From NCBI GenBank assembly GCA_902729315.2, contig LR746274.1, positions 6,259,037 through 6,323,036 on the forward strand: DNA of 64,000 nt, in the 5' to 3' direction. Made by a program: the position numbers and the translations under genes. The notes beneath the pieces were generated by a model that made no database searches, was not told the DNA's origin, and saw only the letters and a program-made list of their open reading frames with translations. Source of the stretch: Spirodela intermedia (taxonomy: Eukaryota; Streptophyta; Magnoliopsida; Alismatales; Araceae). Position 1 is the stretch's first letter. Each line of letters starts with the position of its first letter. Below, piece by piece: positions 46,540 through 57,200 of this stretch.

Positions 46540-46618
<79 letters not shown>

Positions 46619-47439
46619 GCACAAGGTAGAAGAACGCATATCACCACTGGGAGATGGGGGGGAGGCGATGAACGGTCTTCTACAGCGGGAGCAAAGGGGT
46701 CGCCACGCTGAGGTCTGTTCACAGTTTCCAGTCCCAAAAGATCTTTGTCCGATGTGCCCACATATCTAGCTCCAGACGCTACATTTCTAATCTTTATCCT
46801 TCCTTATTCGACCCAGAAGAATGATTAAATTCAAAGGTTCCTCGTCACCGCTCAACTTGGATCAAGAGTTCCACGTTGCCTTGCCTTCGACCTCAGTGAC
46901 TCTCTCTTTCTCTCTCTCTCTTTCCCCCCGCTCCTCTGTCTCAGTTGGGGCTGACCTGTTGGCATGGCATTGGAGGGGGTGATCGTTGTATTTCACGTTG
47001 TTCAATCACAGTTGCCTGAGCTGAACGGCTTTTTGAAAGATGAGCGTACTTCGCCGTATGCGCCCACCCAGTCTACAGTAGTAGGGCTCCGTCAGAGGGT
47101 CCCCTCGTCGAGTATGCCCCTCGTTCTGACACGCACCACACGGCCCCGGCTTCTCTCGCTGCTGCTCATATTAAGCCCCTAATGGGCCTAGTTGTTATTG
47201 GGCCTTCCCTGACTGGCCCTGAAAACGCCATATGATAGCCTAGGTCTGCCTGTATTTAATGAGAGAGAGAGAGAGAGAGAGAATAGACGGTAGTGATGAG
47301 ACAATATTTTTGATACTTAGGAAAAAATATATAACATGGTAAAGGGTTTAAATAGATTTTTACAAAGAAAAGTTCTTTTCTGCCATAAATAGATAAATTT
47401 ATATTTTTTCTTCTTTGTCCTCTGAATGGCAGAAATAAT
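44376..47439. other. Repeat-rich intergenic region upstream of the TGA gene
   Basis: (CT)n at 44785-44835, (GA)n at 45101-45141 and 45983-46036, and a C run followed by (CT)n at 46536-46616 dominate. Site II-like TGGGCC words lie at about 47181-47204. No exon of a known family was found on either strand. The nearest known gene is the TGA factor, whose promoter and possible 5'UTR introns lie here. Confidence 0.5.
46536..46616. repeat. Poly-C plus (CT)n microsatellite
   Basis: About 15 C followed by about 33 CT units make the longest pure dinucleotide run in the window. Confidence 0.95.
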
Positions 47440-47449
47440 CACAAGCCAT

Positions 47450-50230
47450 CGTCAACCCCCTAAAATTGTCACCTAGCCACTCCCTAACTATATACTATTT
47501 ATCTAGGCAACTAGCAATGACCATCTCTTGTGATGTCCAACAAGCCTAGCTTGCTTAGTGAGATTCACACAAAAAGAGTAAATGCTCTTCACAAAAAGGA
47601 ATACACAAAATAAGGATGAACATCATGTCTTCCAAAGACTAAGGTTATTCCCTTATTCTATAAGGATGCATAGGCCTCTTGAAGTGTTAAGCCATAATGC
47701 ATTGCTCTAGTCAAGCTTTTATCCCCTTCTCTAACGTCATGCTCCCTTGGTAGGACCATTAGGGCCTACTTTGATGCCTTGCTCCAATCAAATGACCATT
47801 AAACCTTTGTTTCATATGTCATGCTTCATCATAACATCTTAAGATTCTTGTTGAATCAATTGGTATTGGTAATCTTCTACCGTGCTCTATATGTACACAC
47901 CACAAGTGCTCCCAAAAGTGTAGTGTAATGTCCTTGTTGAAAAAAGTAATATTCAACGGACTAGTTGATGAGATCCTTAAACTACTAAAGGTCAATGTTG
48001 TGCTCACATATCACATCTTATTCTAAACTTTGCACCATTTGACAAGTACACATGACAAGTTTTATGATACCAGCTCCTATGATTCAATTCTTTTCACCCC
48101 GAAGTTATCTTTATCATGGCCAAAATATGAGCAAAAATAATTGGAGGTACTTGTTGAAGATAGTTACTCTCCTTCCCCTTTCATCTGTCTTTTAAGCCTT
48201 CAATTGTGAAAGATGGAAGGCTTAGTGGATCATCAGTATTTTGAGTAAATTAAGTCAATAGGTCAACTAGTTTACTGATGCTCTAATCTTAAACAGCCCA
48301 TCAAAGTATGACATCAGCCCTCGATGACATTTTCTTTATTTGATGTTATTGTACAAGCCTTAGTACAAGCATAGAAGAACTTAATTGCGCATATTAAATT
48401 TCACTTTACGTTGATATTGATCTGTAGTCTTTTTAATGAGCTTCACTACCTACAACAAAGTTTTGAGCACCCCCTCTGCATGCACCTACCAAGTTTGAGT
48501 GAATAAATACACTGCCAAGTCCCCTTTACTTCACTAATTCTAAAGGGGTTACTCAAAATGTTCCTTGATTTTCTATTACATAGTGAGAAAAGTATTCTTC
48601 TAACATACCATTAATATATTATATCATGCTTTTCATTTGGAAGTAGTAATTTATAGAGAATTGAGTTGCATATCTAATTGAAGAAAAGTGCTAAAAAAAA
48701 TGCTTAGTGAACATGCTTCTTTAATTATATGACGACAATGAAGATTATGTCATACTTCTTCATTCTTGACCAGCAAATCCATTTAAATTGACTTTCATGG
48801 TCGATTTTGAATCAATTGTGATGTGAATATGCATACTACTTTCATAAGTTATGTCTTGTTTAGTTAGTAGTAAAGTAAGAACATACGTAGATTTTTCCTT
48901 TTTTGTGCACCTTGAGCCAATGGAAGTTGTCGGACAGTAGTATGAACATGTATGAATTGCCCAACATAAGACAGATGGTACATCTAACATAATAAACGCC
49001 AATGTAGACCGCATACATGTGATACATATAACTAACAGCCATGTGCATATAATATTCTATCCTCTACTTAGAAGTGTCGCATCTAGCTTTCTATTGCACA
49101 TTGAATTAAGCATTTTACCTTGGAGTCTTTTACCACTGTGGTTTAGGTATCTAATAAGATCATGTTGTCAACAACTAATAATGCCACAATGAATACCTCT
49201 CATTCCTTCTATCTAATGGTACACGCCATTTTATTAATTAGTCTTGTAGTCATGTGTTGTCTCTCAATATTGGCAATTGTATATCCCAAATACATAGGTG
49301 TCGCAGCTTTACTTACACACCCAAGCTTGAAGATTATCCATAAATTTAAACAAATTATCTTCTTCATATACATTTTGTGTATCTAGGAGTTGGGAAATTC
49401 ATTGCACTAGTGTGCCTTAGCCGGCGGAGCACTTTCCTAACCAAGCACATGATTTTCATTAGGAGAAACTGCTCATTCAATTCCTTACTAAGAACTCATC
49501 ACATATGAAGATTGGGGTCTTGGCCCGATTTAAAGATAAGAGTCTTCTACTATAACTTGACATCTGCTTAAGTTACATACCAACAAGCACAATATTCTCA
49601 TCCTCAGCTCTGCAACTCACCTTAAAATTTTGGATGCGATCCCAAAAGTAATCCTCAATTTCTTGAGCATTGTGAGCCTTGTATATGCTTTGAGAAATAA
49701 TATCTTGTCATTTGTTGCGACCCTAGTCGGCTATGTGCTAACTACCATGTGATTTAACATTGTCACATCCGGCACAAAGGTGATCAGAGTCTCACACTAG
49801 GCAACAACGTCCAAGCTCGATCTCAGCTCATTGTTGGTATAAACAATGGCCCCCATTGCCACTACCTACACATCTTCTAGCAGCAGACACCAAACAAAAA
49901 CACTTTACATCATCCTCTGCCCCTAAGTTCTAGTTTACCCATCTATTGTTGCTTGCTTTGATACCATGTTGTGACCCATGAATTCCCTGACTAGATAATA
50001 TACCCTGTCTACTCATGCAACCAACCATGCCATCCTCCATGACGCCCAATCAGTCTAATTCAGCAAAGTTCCCACAAAAAGGGTAAATGCTTTTCACAAA
50101 AAGGGTCACAATGCCTTGCCAAGACTGATATTAGTCCCTTGTGTAAGGGCTTGCATGCCCTCAAGGTGCCAACCAACAAGGCCCTACTCTAATGAGGTTA
50201 CTAGCCCCCACGTTAATGATTGCCTCAGAT
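47450..50230 (-). mobile_element. Decayed LTR retroelement, Ty3/gypsy-like
   Basis: Two diverged direct repeats flank about 2.2 kb: about 47466-47750 and 49967-50230. They share, in order, CCCTAACTA/CCCTGACTA, CCATC, CAC-AAAAAG-GTAAATGCT-TTCACAAAAAGG and the ends beyond. On the - strand the right repeat ends GGGTCACAACA and is followed at once by TGGTATCAAAGC (49966-49955), a near match to the initiator-Met tRNA primer site. Thus the right repeat is the 5' LTR and the element points left. Downstream at 49680-49621 the frame AHNAQEIEDYFWD resembles gypsy gag. No intact ORF remains; RT or integrase were not recognised, so it may be internally deleted. Confidence 0.7.
49955..49966 (-). other. 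Primer binding site of the LTR element
   Basis: TGGTATCAAAGC on the - strand differs by one base from the standard complement of the initiator-Met tRNA 3' end (TGGTATCAGAGC). It directly abuts the CA-terminated LTR, which fixes the element's orientation. Confidence 0.7.
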
Positions 50231-50525
50231 GACCTTCTGCCCTGCTCCCATCCTCTTGGCGTGGGTCACGACCAAGAGGATTCTCTCTCTCTCTCTCTCC
50301 TTCTTCACCCAGAAGTGGGTGAGTGGGTGATGAGCGAGCATCCGGCAGGTGCCGCGGGGGAATCCAGCCCGCTGACATCACCCTCCTCCGAGCAAGACGA
50401 CGAGAGGCGAAGAATGAAATCAGATTACAATTATCATCTGCGAAGCTCTTCTAACCTGGGACGAAGCGACGACGGGGGGGAGGGGGAGGGGAGTGGAGGG
50501 GGTAGGGAGAAGAAGCAGCCGAGCT
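50231..50525 (-). other. 3' flank of F-box gene
   Basis: This short stretch between the LTR relic and the F-box stop contains a CT run (50281-50300) and a G-rich patch at about 50470-50505. It is probably 3'UTR. Confidence 0.5.
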
Positions 50526-51785
50526 CTATTCGTACTCAAACCTCACGTCGATGTGCATGTATTTCCTCATGAGGGAGACCATGAAGGAGGTGAAATCGGC
50601 GAGGGTCTGGCACTCTTCGTGGGTCTTGGCCTCTGAGACGACGCCATGAACGACCAGCTTCTTGAGCTCGGGGCACCTCCCCAGCATCCCCGCCACCCAC
50701 TGCCCGAACTGGTCCGTGATGACGTTCCACCCCAGCTCCAGCACCGCCAAGCTCCCCAGCTGTGTGGCCCCCTGGAGCCCCTCCTGGAGCAGGCCCTCCC
50801 TCAGGTCGAAGCTCAGCGACAGCTCCCTCAGGCTGGGGAAGAAGCCGGCAATGGTCTCTATGTCGACGGCATCGTCCTCGTCGTCGAAGATGATCCCCCA
50901 GAGTCGCAGCTTCCTCAGCCCCGAGGACTTGCAGATCATCTGGTAGAACTTGGGCCAAACCATGGTGAAGTTGCTCACGTCGACGACTTCCAGCCGCTCC
51001 ACGTTGTCCCCGATGTCCAGGTGCATGACGCTCAAGTCGTCGATCTTCAGCTGCTTCAGGGTCCCCTTCCCCGCGAACTCGAAGAGCTCCAGAGTGGAGT
51101 CCTTGAGGTGCAGGAGTTCCAGGCAGTCCGCTTCCAGGAGGAACCTGTCCAAGCTCACGGCCTCCACGTAGATGCTCTTCAGGGTGGGGGAGCTGAGCTC
51201 CATGGCGGCCAGCGAGTCCGGGGCGATCTCCGGGCTGATGAGGGCCAAAGACTCGAGCTTGGGGCAGGCGCTGAGGAGGAGGCTCAGGTCCAGCGCCGAT
51301 ATGCTGACGCTACTGAAGGAGATAGACTTGAGGGAGGGGAACCTCTGGTAGCTGGGCTCCACCGCCATTACGGCGTTGTGGGCGAGGAACAGCGCTTCCA
51401 GCTTCTGCCGGCCGCATCTCTCCAGAATGCTGAAGCTCGGGGAGGTGCGGACTGTGTAGGAGAGGCTCCGCAGGGTCTCCCTGGTGTAGAGGAGCCAGGC
51501 GATGACGGGGGCCGGAGAGAAGGTCACGACTTCGTCCATGGAGATGGAGAGGCATTGCAGGCCCGTGGTCTGGAAGATGGCCTGGGTGATGAGGATCTCG
51601 AGCCGGCTCGAAGTGAGATCTCTGTACATGGGCCAGTCGTCGGAGCTGAAGCGGAGCGTGTGGAGGTGGTTCCGGCAGGCTTCTCTCCATTTCCGGCAAG
51701 TCGCGGCGGCGATCACCACGTCTCTGGCGGCGCCCAGGCGGGAGAGGATGTTGCCGATGACTTCCACGGGGAGGGCCTCCATCAT
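50526..51785 (-). CDS. F-box/LRR-repeat protein (At1g67190 type)
   Basis: The product is a predicted substrate-recognition subunit of an SCF (SKP1-CUL1-F-box) ubiquitin ligase. The frame is intronless, 419 residues. The N-terminal F-box is MEALPVEVIGNILSRLG followed by VIAAATCRKWREAC. About ten irregular leucine-rich repeats follow, for example LKSISFSSVSISALDLSLLL, CPKLESLALISPEI, CLELLHLKDSTLELFEF, LRKLRLWGIIFDDEDD and LGSLAVLELGWN. It ends with CPELKKLVVHGVVSEAKTHE and VSLMRKYMHIDVRFEYE. Length and sequence match by memory the single-copy At1g67190 family; the substrate is not known. Start is the first of two adjacent Met codons. High GC3 creates a 395-codon antisense frame that is not a gene. 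Confidence 0.93.
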   Translation of the reverse strand: MMEALPVEVIGNILSRLGAARDVVIAAATCRKWREACRNHLHTLRFSSDDWPMYRDLTSSRLEILITQAIFQTTGLQCLSISMDEVVTFSPAPVIAWLLYTRETLRSLSYTVRTSPSFSILERCGRQKLEALFLAHNAVMAVEPSYQRFPSLKSISFSSVSISALDLSLLLSACPKLESLALISPEIAPDSLAAMELSSPTLKSIYVEAVSLDRFLLEADCLELLHLKDSTLELFEFAGKGTLKQLKIDDLSVMHLDIGDNVERLEVVDVSNFTMVWPKFYQMICKSSGLRKLRLWGIIFDDEDDAVDIETIAGFFPSLRELSLSFDLREGLLQEGLQGATQLGSLAVLELGWNVITDQFGQWVAGMLGRCPELKKLVVHGVVSEAKTHEECQTLADFTSFMVSLMRKYMHIDVRFEYE

Positions 51786-52141
51786 CGCCCGCCGGGCGAA
51801 GAACAGGATGAATCTCCGAGGTTCGGTGCCTGATCAAGATGTTGTCGGAGAAGATAATTAGCTGACGATGGAACCGATCTGCTGCATTTCTGGGCGAATC
51901 CACGGAAAGCATCGGGGGATGTTCAGTCTGAGTTAATCGAATGGGCATAATATCAATAATCATTATTCTGCAGACCATCCTGAGCAGGAAGACGACTCCA
52001 CGAGGGCTGATTGGAGTCGAACGGATTCCACAGAGCTCGAACGGCAGCAAAATCGGAAGCATCGCCGTGGCGGTCGCACAAGCATTGGCCCGAATCGTTG
52101 GCCAGAGCAAGAATCTGGAGATCGGAGGTCTCCCCCAAAAG

Positions 52142-52172
<31 letters not shown>

Positions 52173-54226
52173 TAGCGTTTCTCCCGACGATCGAGGCTAT
52201 TAAAACCCCCCAACACGATGAAAAACACAGGGAGGTAGAGAGGGAGCGAGCGAGCGAGCGACCAATCCCCCCTGCGGAACCTAGGTCTCGCCATCGATCG
52301 CAAATCGGAGAGATCGCAGAATCGGCGAGATCCATCTGCTCGAGAGGAAAAACGAAGACAAGAGGGCAAGAACCTGCGCGGAGAATCACCTTGAAGGAGA
52401 GCCGCCACGTCGATCGGGAGCCGGCGGTGAAGCGACTACTTGCCGAGCTCTTCCTTCTCCGCCGGCGCAGGAACCTCCCCCGCTCGGGGAGAATTAAACG
52501 GGGCACCTGAAAACAGGGAAACCCTCCCCCTCCGAGCTCGATCTTCCACTTCTCCCACCCCCAAAAATGGGGGCGAAGGGATGAGATGGGGACGACGAGG
52601 AGCTATCTGTCTGAGCCCGTGTGGCCCCCTTCCCCCTCATCGCCCACAAATCTGACCGGCCAGCGGTCGCCGGCGGTGACGTCACAACCTCCTCTCCGAC
52701 CAATGGGAGACTAGGATGGCAGGTGGGGAGCCCCATCCCAGATTTCAGAACAACGAACCAGTCAACGCACCATGCTGACTCTCACCATTTTTTAGGGTCC
52801 ACGGGGTTGACCAAACCTTGTCCCCACTTTCTCTATAGCTCTTAATACACCCCGATCTGGGGAATCCCAATTCCAAACCTTTTTTTTTCACTGCTCTTCG
52901 GGCGTGCAGTTGACTTACATCACAGGAGAAATCCGCAGAAGTCAACGGCATGAAGCAGCTCGGTTTCGATCCGCGACCTGACTGATCACTCCCCACCACC
53001 AAGCATACAAGAGAAAAAGAATTGATTGATTGGATAATTATGGTGGAAACTAACGCTAAGCGAGTAGATTTCCTACCCCCACAAAGTCAATCCCATCGTA
53101 GCTCCTTGAGGAAGATCCTCACCGTCCCCTGGAGTAGAAAGAACAGGGCGGGAATCCCATTCAACTGCAACTTCTTCTTCTTGCCTAAAATGGCCACAAA
53201 GCCTGACGAGCTGAGAACACTGGAGGCAGAGAGGTACACAGTCCATGCTCAAGTAACAAACCGCCATGAAGACCAGAGATGAAGCTCCTTCTGGCACCCC
53301 CATCTGGGCTCATTCAACAAGAGGCTAAGCAACTACAGGAAGGGGAAGGCAAAAAGTCAGCCCATCGATCTTAAAAGATGGTCAAAGGCCATCTCTCTCT
53401 CTCTCTCTCTCTCTCTCCTTACAGTAAAACGTATGCAAAATTTCTTACCTCCAATGGGAGAGAGGAAACCCAGAATCTGAATCTTGGAGGAATATTATTC
53501 AGGTCTTAGCTCAGCACCGATGGACTCCCCTCTGAGCCCACCTCGTCATTTCCATTTCTGTCAACAAATCAAGGAGAAAGTCGAATCGTTGGAACATGAT
53601 TGCACAAGCATATCTGATCCCAGAGAAGGTCAAAGAAGAAGACAAGTCCTCTTGAGTAGCTCCGACCAGGAATCGTCCACTGTGCTGCCGCAATGAAAAA
53701 TCAGACAGAAGACAAGTGAGTGAGCCTCTTCACAGAAACCTCTGAACATGGATGAGAAAGCCCATGGAGATTGGATCAAACCTTCAGTCCGGAGAGAGCA
53801 CAACGCCATGAAATTTCAGGCTGATGAAATAATTGAACATACATACCCAACATTGCAGATGCCACAAAGATTGAAAGTTTTCTTATCATTAAGTGAAGGA
53901 ATGTACAGTTTGGGGGCATGCTGCTGAAACATGTGGCTTGAAATATTTTTCTGACAGCTAGAAATACCAGCTTTGAATAATAAAATCGGAAAATTGCAGA
54001 ACCAAAAAAGGCAGAGGATTTGGTACAGGGGGAGGCGCTTGAATTGGCAGAGAACAATCAGGATCCTTCTCCGGAGAAAGAGTATACAAAAGAATGGACA
54101 GCCCTAGCTAAATCTGCTTTCAACAGACGATATCTTTGAGTGGTTAGCTCTTCTATCTTCGAGGAAACCCCCCGGCCTCCTGTAGAACCATATGCACAAA
54201 AGTGGTATGGAATGGGCTTTGCTCTC
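51786..54226. other. F-box 5' region and 3'UTR of the next gene
   Basis: 51786-52500 is GC-rich leader/promoter of the F-box gene with (GA)n at 52147-52172. 52500-53700 has CT runs (53391-53417) and small open frames without family match. 53700-54226 is probably the 3'UTR of the gene to the right. Confidence 0.5.
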
Positions 54227-57200
54227 TCAGAAGTTCATATTTATCTCTGAAAGGTCGTCCATGGGAATCTCCAGCCCCATCATCAGGTCATTATCCTGCA
54301 ATGCTTCGTCGTCCACGCTCAACCAGGACCCGATATCTTGGCCCTGTCCCCCGAGGTCAGCTCCCACGTCTAACCCATCAATGGACTCCAGTGACAGGTT
54401 CGGGAACCCCATGCCCACTTCCATGTCTCTGGACGAGTTCGAGGCGCTGCAGCCGGCCGGCAGCGTCTCGTTCCCATTGCTCGCCGCCTCGCAGGACTCA
54501 CGCAGGGGCGCCGCTGGGCTGGGTGCCTCTGAGAGTCTCCCAAGGAGGCCGGTCCCCGAGGCTGATGATAGCTGGGCTGTCTTCTGCCTGGGCTTCATCT
54601 TCGTCTTTCTCTCACCTCTGAAACCACTCACTGAGGGGCGACCAGCTTTGGGATTCCTCATCAGCGAATTCTGGTCCCTTTCTCTTTCGCTTCTCTTCCC
54701 CTTGGCACCCCCAGGAAGAGGGTTCCCCCCAAGAACTGACGCCGACGCCGACGCCGCCCTTGAAGCAGTCGTCACACCAGCAACATCATCCAGCAGGACT
54801 TCCCTCTTCTTCCCTCTACTGGTATTCGCTTCCTGCTTTGCAAAACCTTGCTCTGAGAGAGATGCCAGCCCTTTACTCAAATCTGGCTCGACCTTATGCC
54901 CCATAGCTCCACTTGTATCCGCTGCTGTATTTGTCAGCACACCAGAAGCTGAACATGGAAACAGAGATTTCATGACCAAACTATATAACAAGATGGTAAT
55001 AAGCATAATAATAATAATAATGATGGTAGCAACCATGTGTAAAGATCATAGCATTAAACTGAGATAACTAAGCTCGATTTCATTGGACTAGAAGAAAGCA
55101 ATGGCACTCTATGGATCCCTCTCTTCAGCATGATAAGATGATTTTGGATCTTCATACCTCCGAGGCGGGCTCCCAGCTGAGAACTGCGGGCTTCTGCATA
55201 TGTATTGGAGCCCACTGCTGGAAGGACACCGTCGACAGATTTAGCTTCAGCAGCATCATATGGAGATACAGAGAACAAGGCATCCCGCAATGATGGTTCC
55301 CTAAAGCAGCTGAATCCAGTATCCTCAAATTTCCGACATCTCTCCAGGACTCTCTTGGCAAAAGACAGGGCAGCTTGCTTAGAAATCTTATTGGCTCCGC
55401 TCTTATGACTTCCGCGACCCCCCTGCAAAAATGGCCGTCAGGACCCGCGCATGGAAAATCAATGCAAAGGGGGAAAGAAAAATCCAAACATTTCACTTAA
55501 TTAGGTTGATAAGCAGCGTTTTGTTATCTGGTTAACAAAGAAAAGAGGTTAGAAACATTATTTTGATGCTGAACTAATGACTAGAATGAAGACACTTGAA
55601 AATATTTTAAGCAGCAGACCCTATGATCAACATAAATCTTAGTTTCTGTGAAAAACCACAAACGAATATGAATCCTATTGGGTCAAGCATCAATTCAGAA
55701 TACAGTGTTTCAGGCATATAAAATTTTAAAATTAACCCACAACCTATCATCTATTATATTGAAAGGAAATCTTTGTAAACAACAGCTTGCCAAGAGAAAT
55801 TGTGAGGGCAGCAAGAACGGATTCGAATATTAATGAGATGAACAAGACAGATAAATAAGCATAAAGACAAGTAGAGACTGTGTGGCTAATAACTCTATCA
55901 AAGAGATGATCGAGGGTGATGGCAATAGGAGATAGAATGGTGCCTACGGATAAGTTTCCTCGATTTAGACTCCGAAGAAAATCTAGTATTATAACTTTCC
56001 CTACGGACGATAACCTACTTTTATCTGAAAACCCTGAACAAGTAATACTCATCAGCCAAGTTTATGCACGTAAATTTCCACCCAAAGAATTTTCCAAAGT
56101 TCAGTCATTGTCGTATCAACAAAATATGGGCATGCCATTTTCTACAGGTTTAAGATCATCATAAAGATGTAAATGATATGCAGTGAGACCAGTTTCCACT
56201 ATCCCCTGGTGAAGAACATCAGCTACATATACAAAATAATGATCACAGATATTTAATGACTTAGACAAGAAGGTCGGTTGAGCTTACTAGATAGAATAAA
56301 GGCTTCAGAGTATACATACAAGAACCTGTAACTAATTCTAGGGAAAAGTTGGGTAAGGAATCTGATACTTACCAAGTACTTTTTGTATGCCATCTCCACA
56401 AGTTTGTCCATAGCAATCTTCTCCAGTTTCCTGGACATTTATAACAGGTAAATTGTGAGAGCCCAATTCACTGTTGAAAAAAGCAAGACCAAAAAATTTA
56501 AAAATAAAAATCGTACCTTTCGTTAACCTCTCTGGCATTTTGTACAGCCTTGTCTAGTTGATACAAGCGAGCTTTCTTAATTTTCATCTGGAACGGAAAA
56601 ATACAGATATTCATTTAAATTAGAGTAAGTTGCAAACAGTGGGTCAAACGCAGTGCAGACATGAAAAAAACCTGTTCATAAAGCTTGCCCTTTAGTGTTG
56701 ACAAATCTCTATCAAGTTCATCATCTTCTCCCTCATCAAGACCGGGCTAAAGAAGGGGTGGCATACCACAGATTAAGAAGATGACAAACATAAGAAAATA
56801 ATAACTAAATCAAATAGATTTTCAAAATAGCCAGATAGTAATAAATGGAGATTTAGCAGAATACAAAAGAGAGGCATCACATAGGATATTAGATCACTAA
56901 AAAAACAACGAGCAAAGCATCTACATGGTTCAACTGATAAAATAATGACAAATAAAGAAGCGGTCCCGGAAAATCAAAGGAGTGTAAACAATCACATGAG
57001 CTAATTGATTGAAATAAATGTTCCAATATGTCTACTATGAGCTAAAGAAAAGTGAACGAGTATTTGATTCCTTGTGTAGCTACATAGAGAAATAAGGGCT
57101 TAAAAATTAAACAGAAATGAGCCTTTTCGATTCATCCACTACCCCAATTCAAGGGTGTCATGAAGTGATCCACAATGCAGTAAGCAGGAAAACATAAGAA

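Noticed and set aside
48055-48075. Second TGGTATCA word on the - strand (near 48070) as a possible primer site
   Set aside because: Downstream bases do not match the tRNA end and it is not next to an LTR boundary.
50646-51833. 395-codon open frame antisense to the F-box/LRR gene
   Set aside because: It mirrors a GC3-rich coding exon; the product is His/Val/Gln-rich and matches no family, while the other strand encodes a clear F-box/LRR protein.
53022-53696. Small frames between the F-box gene and the large unknown gene
   Set aside because: No conserved motif, some lack an ATG start; more likely UTR sequence.
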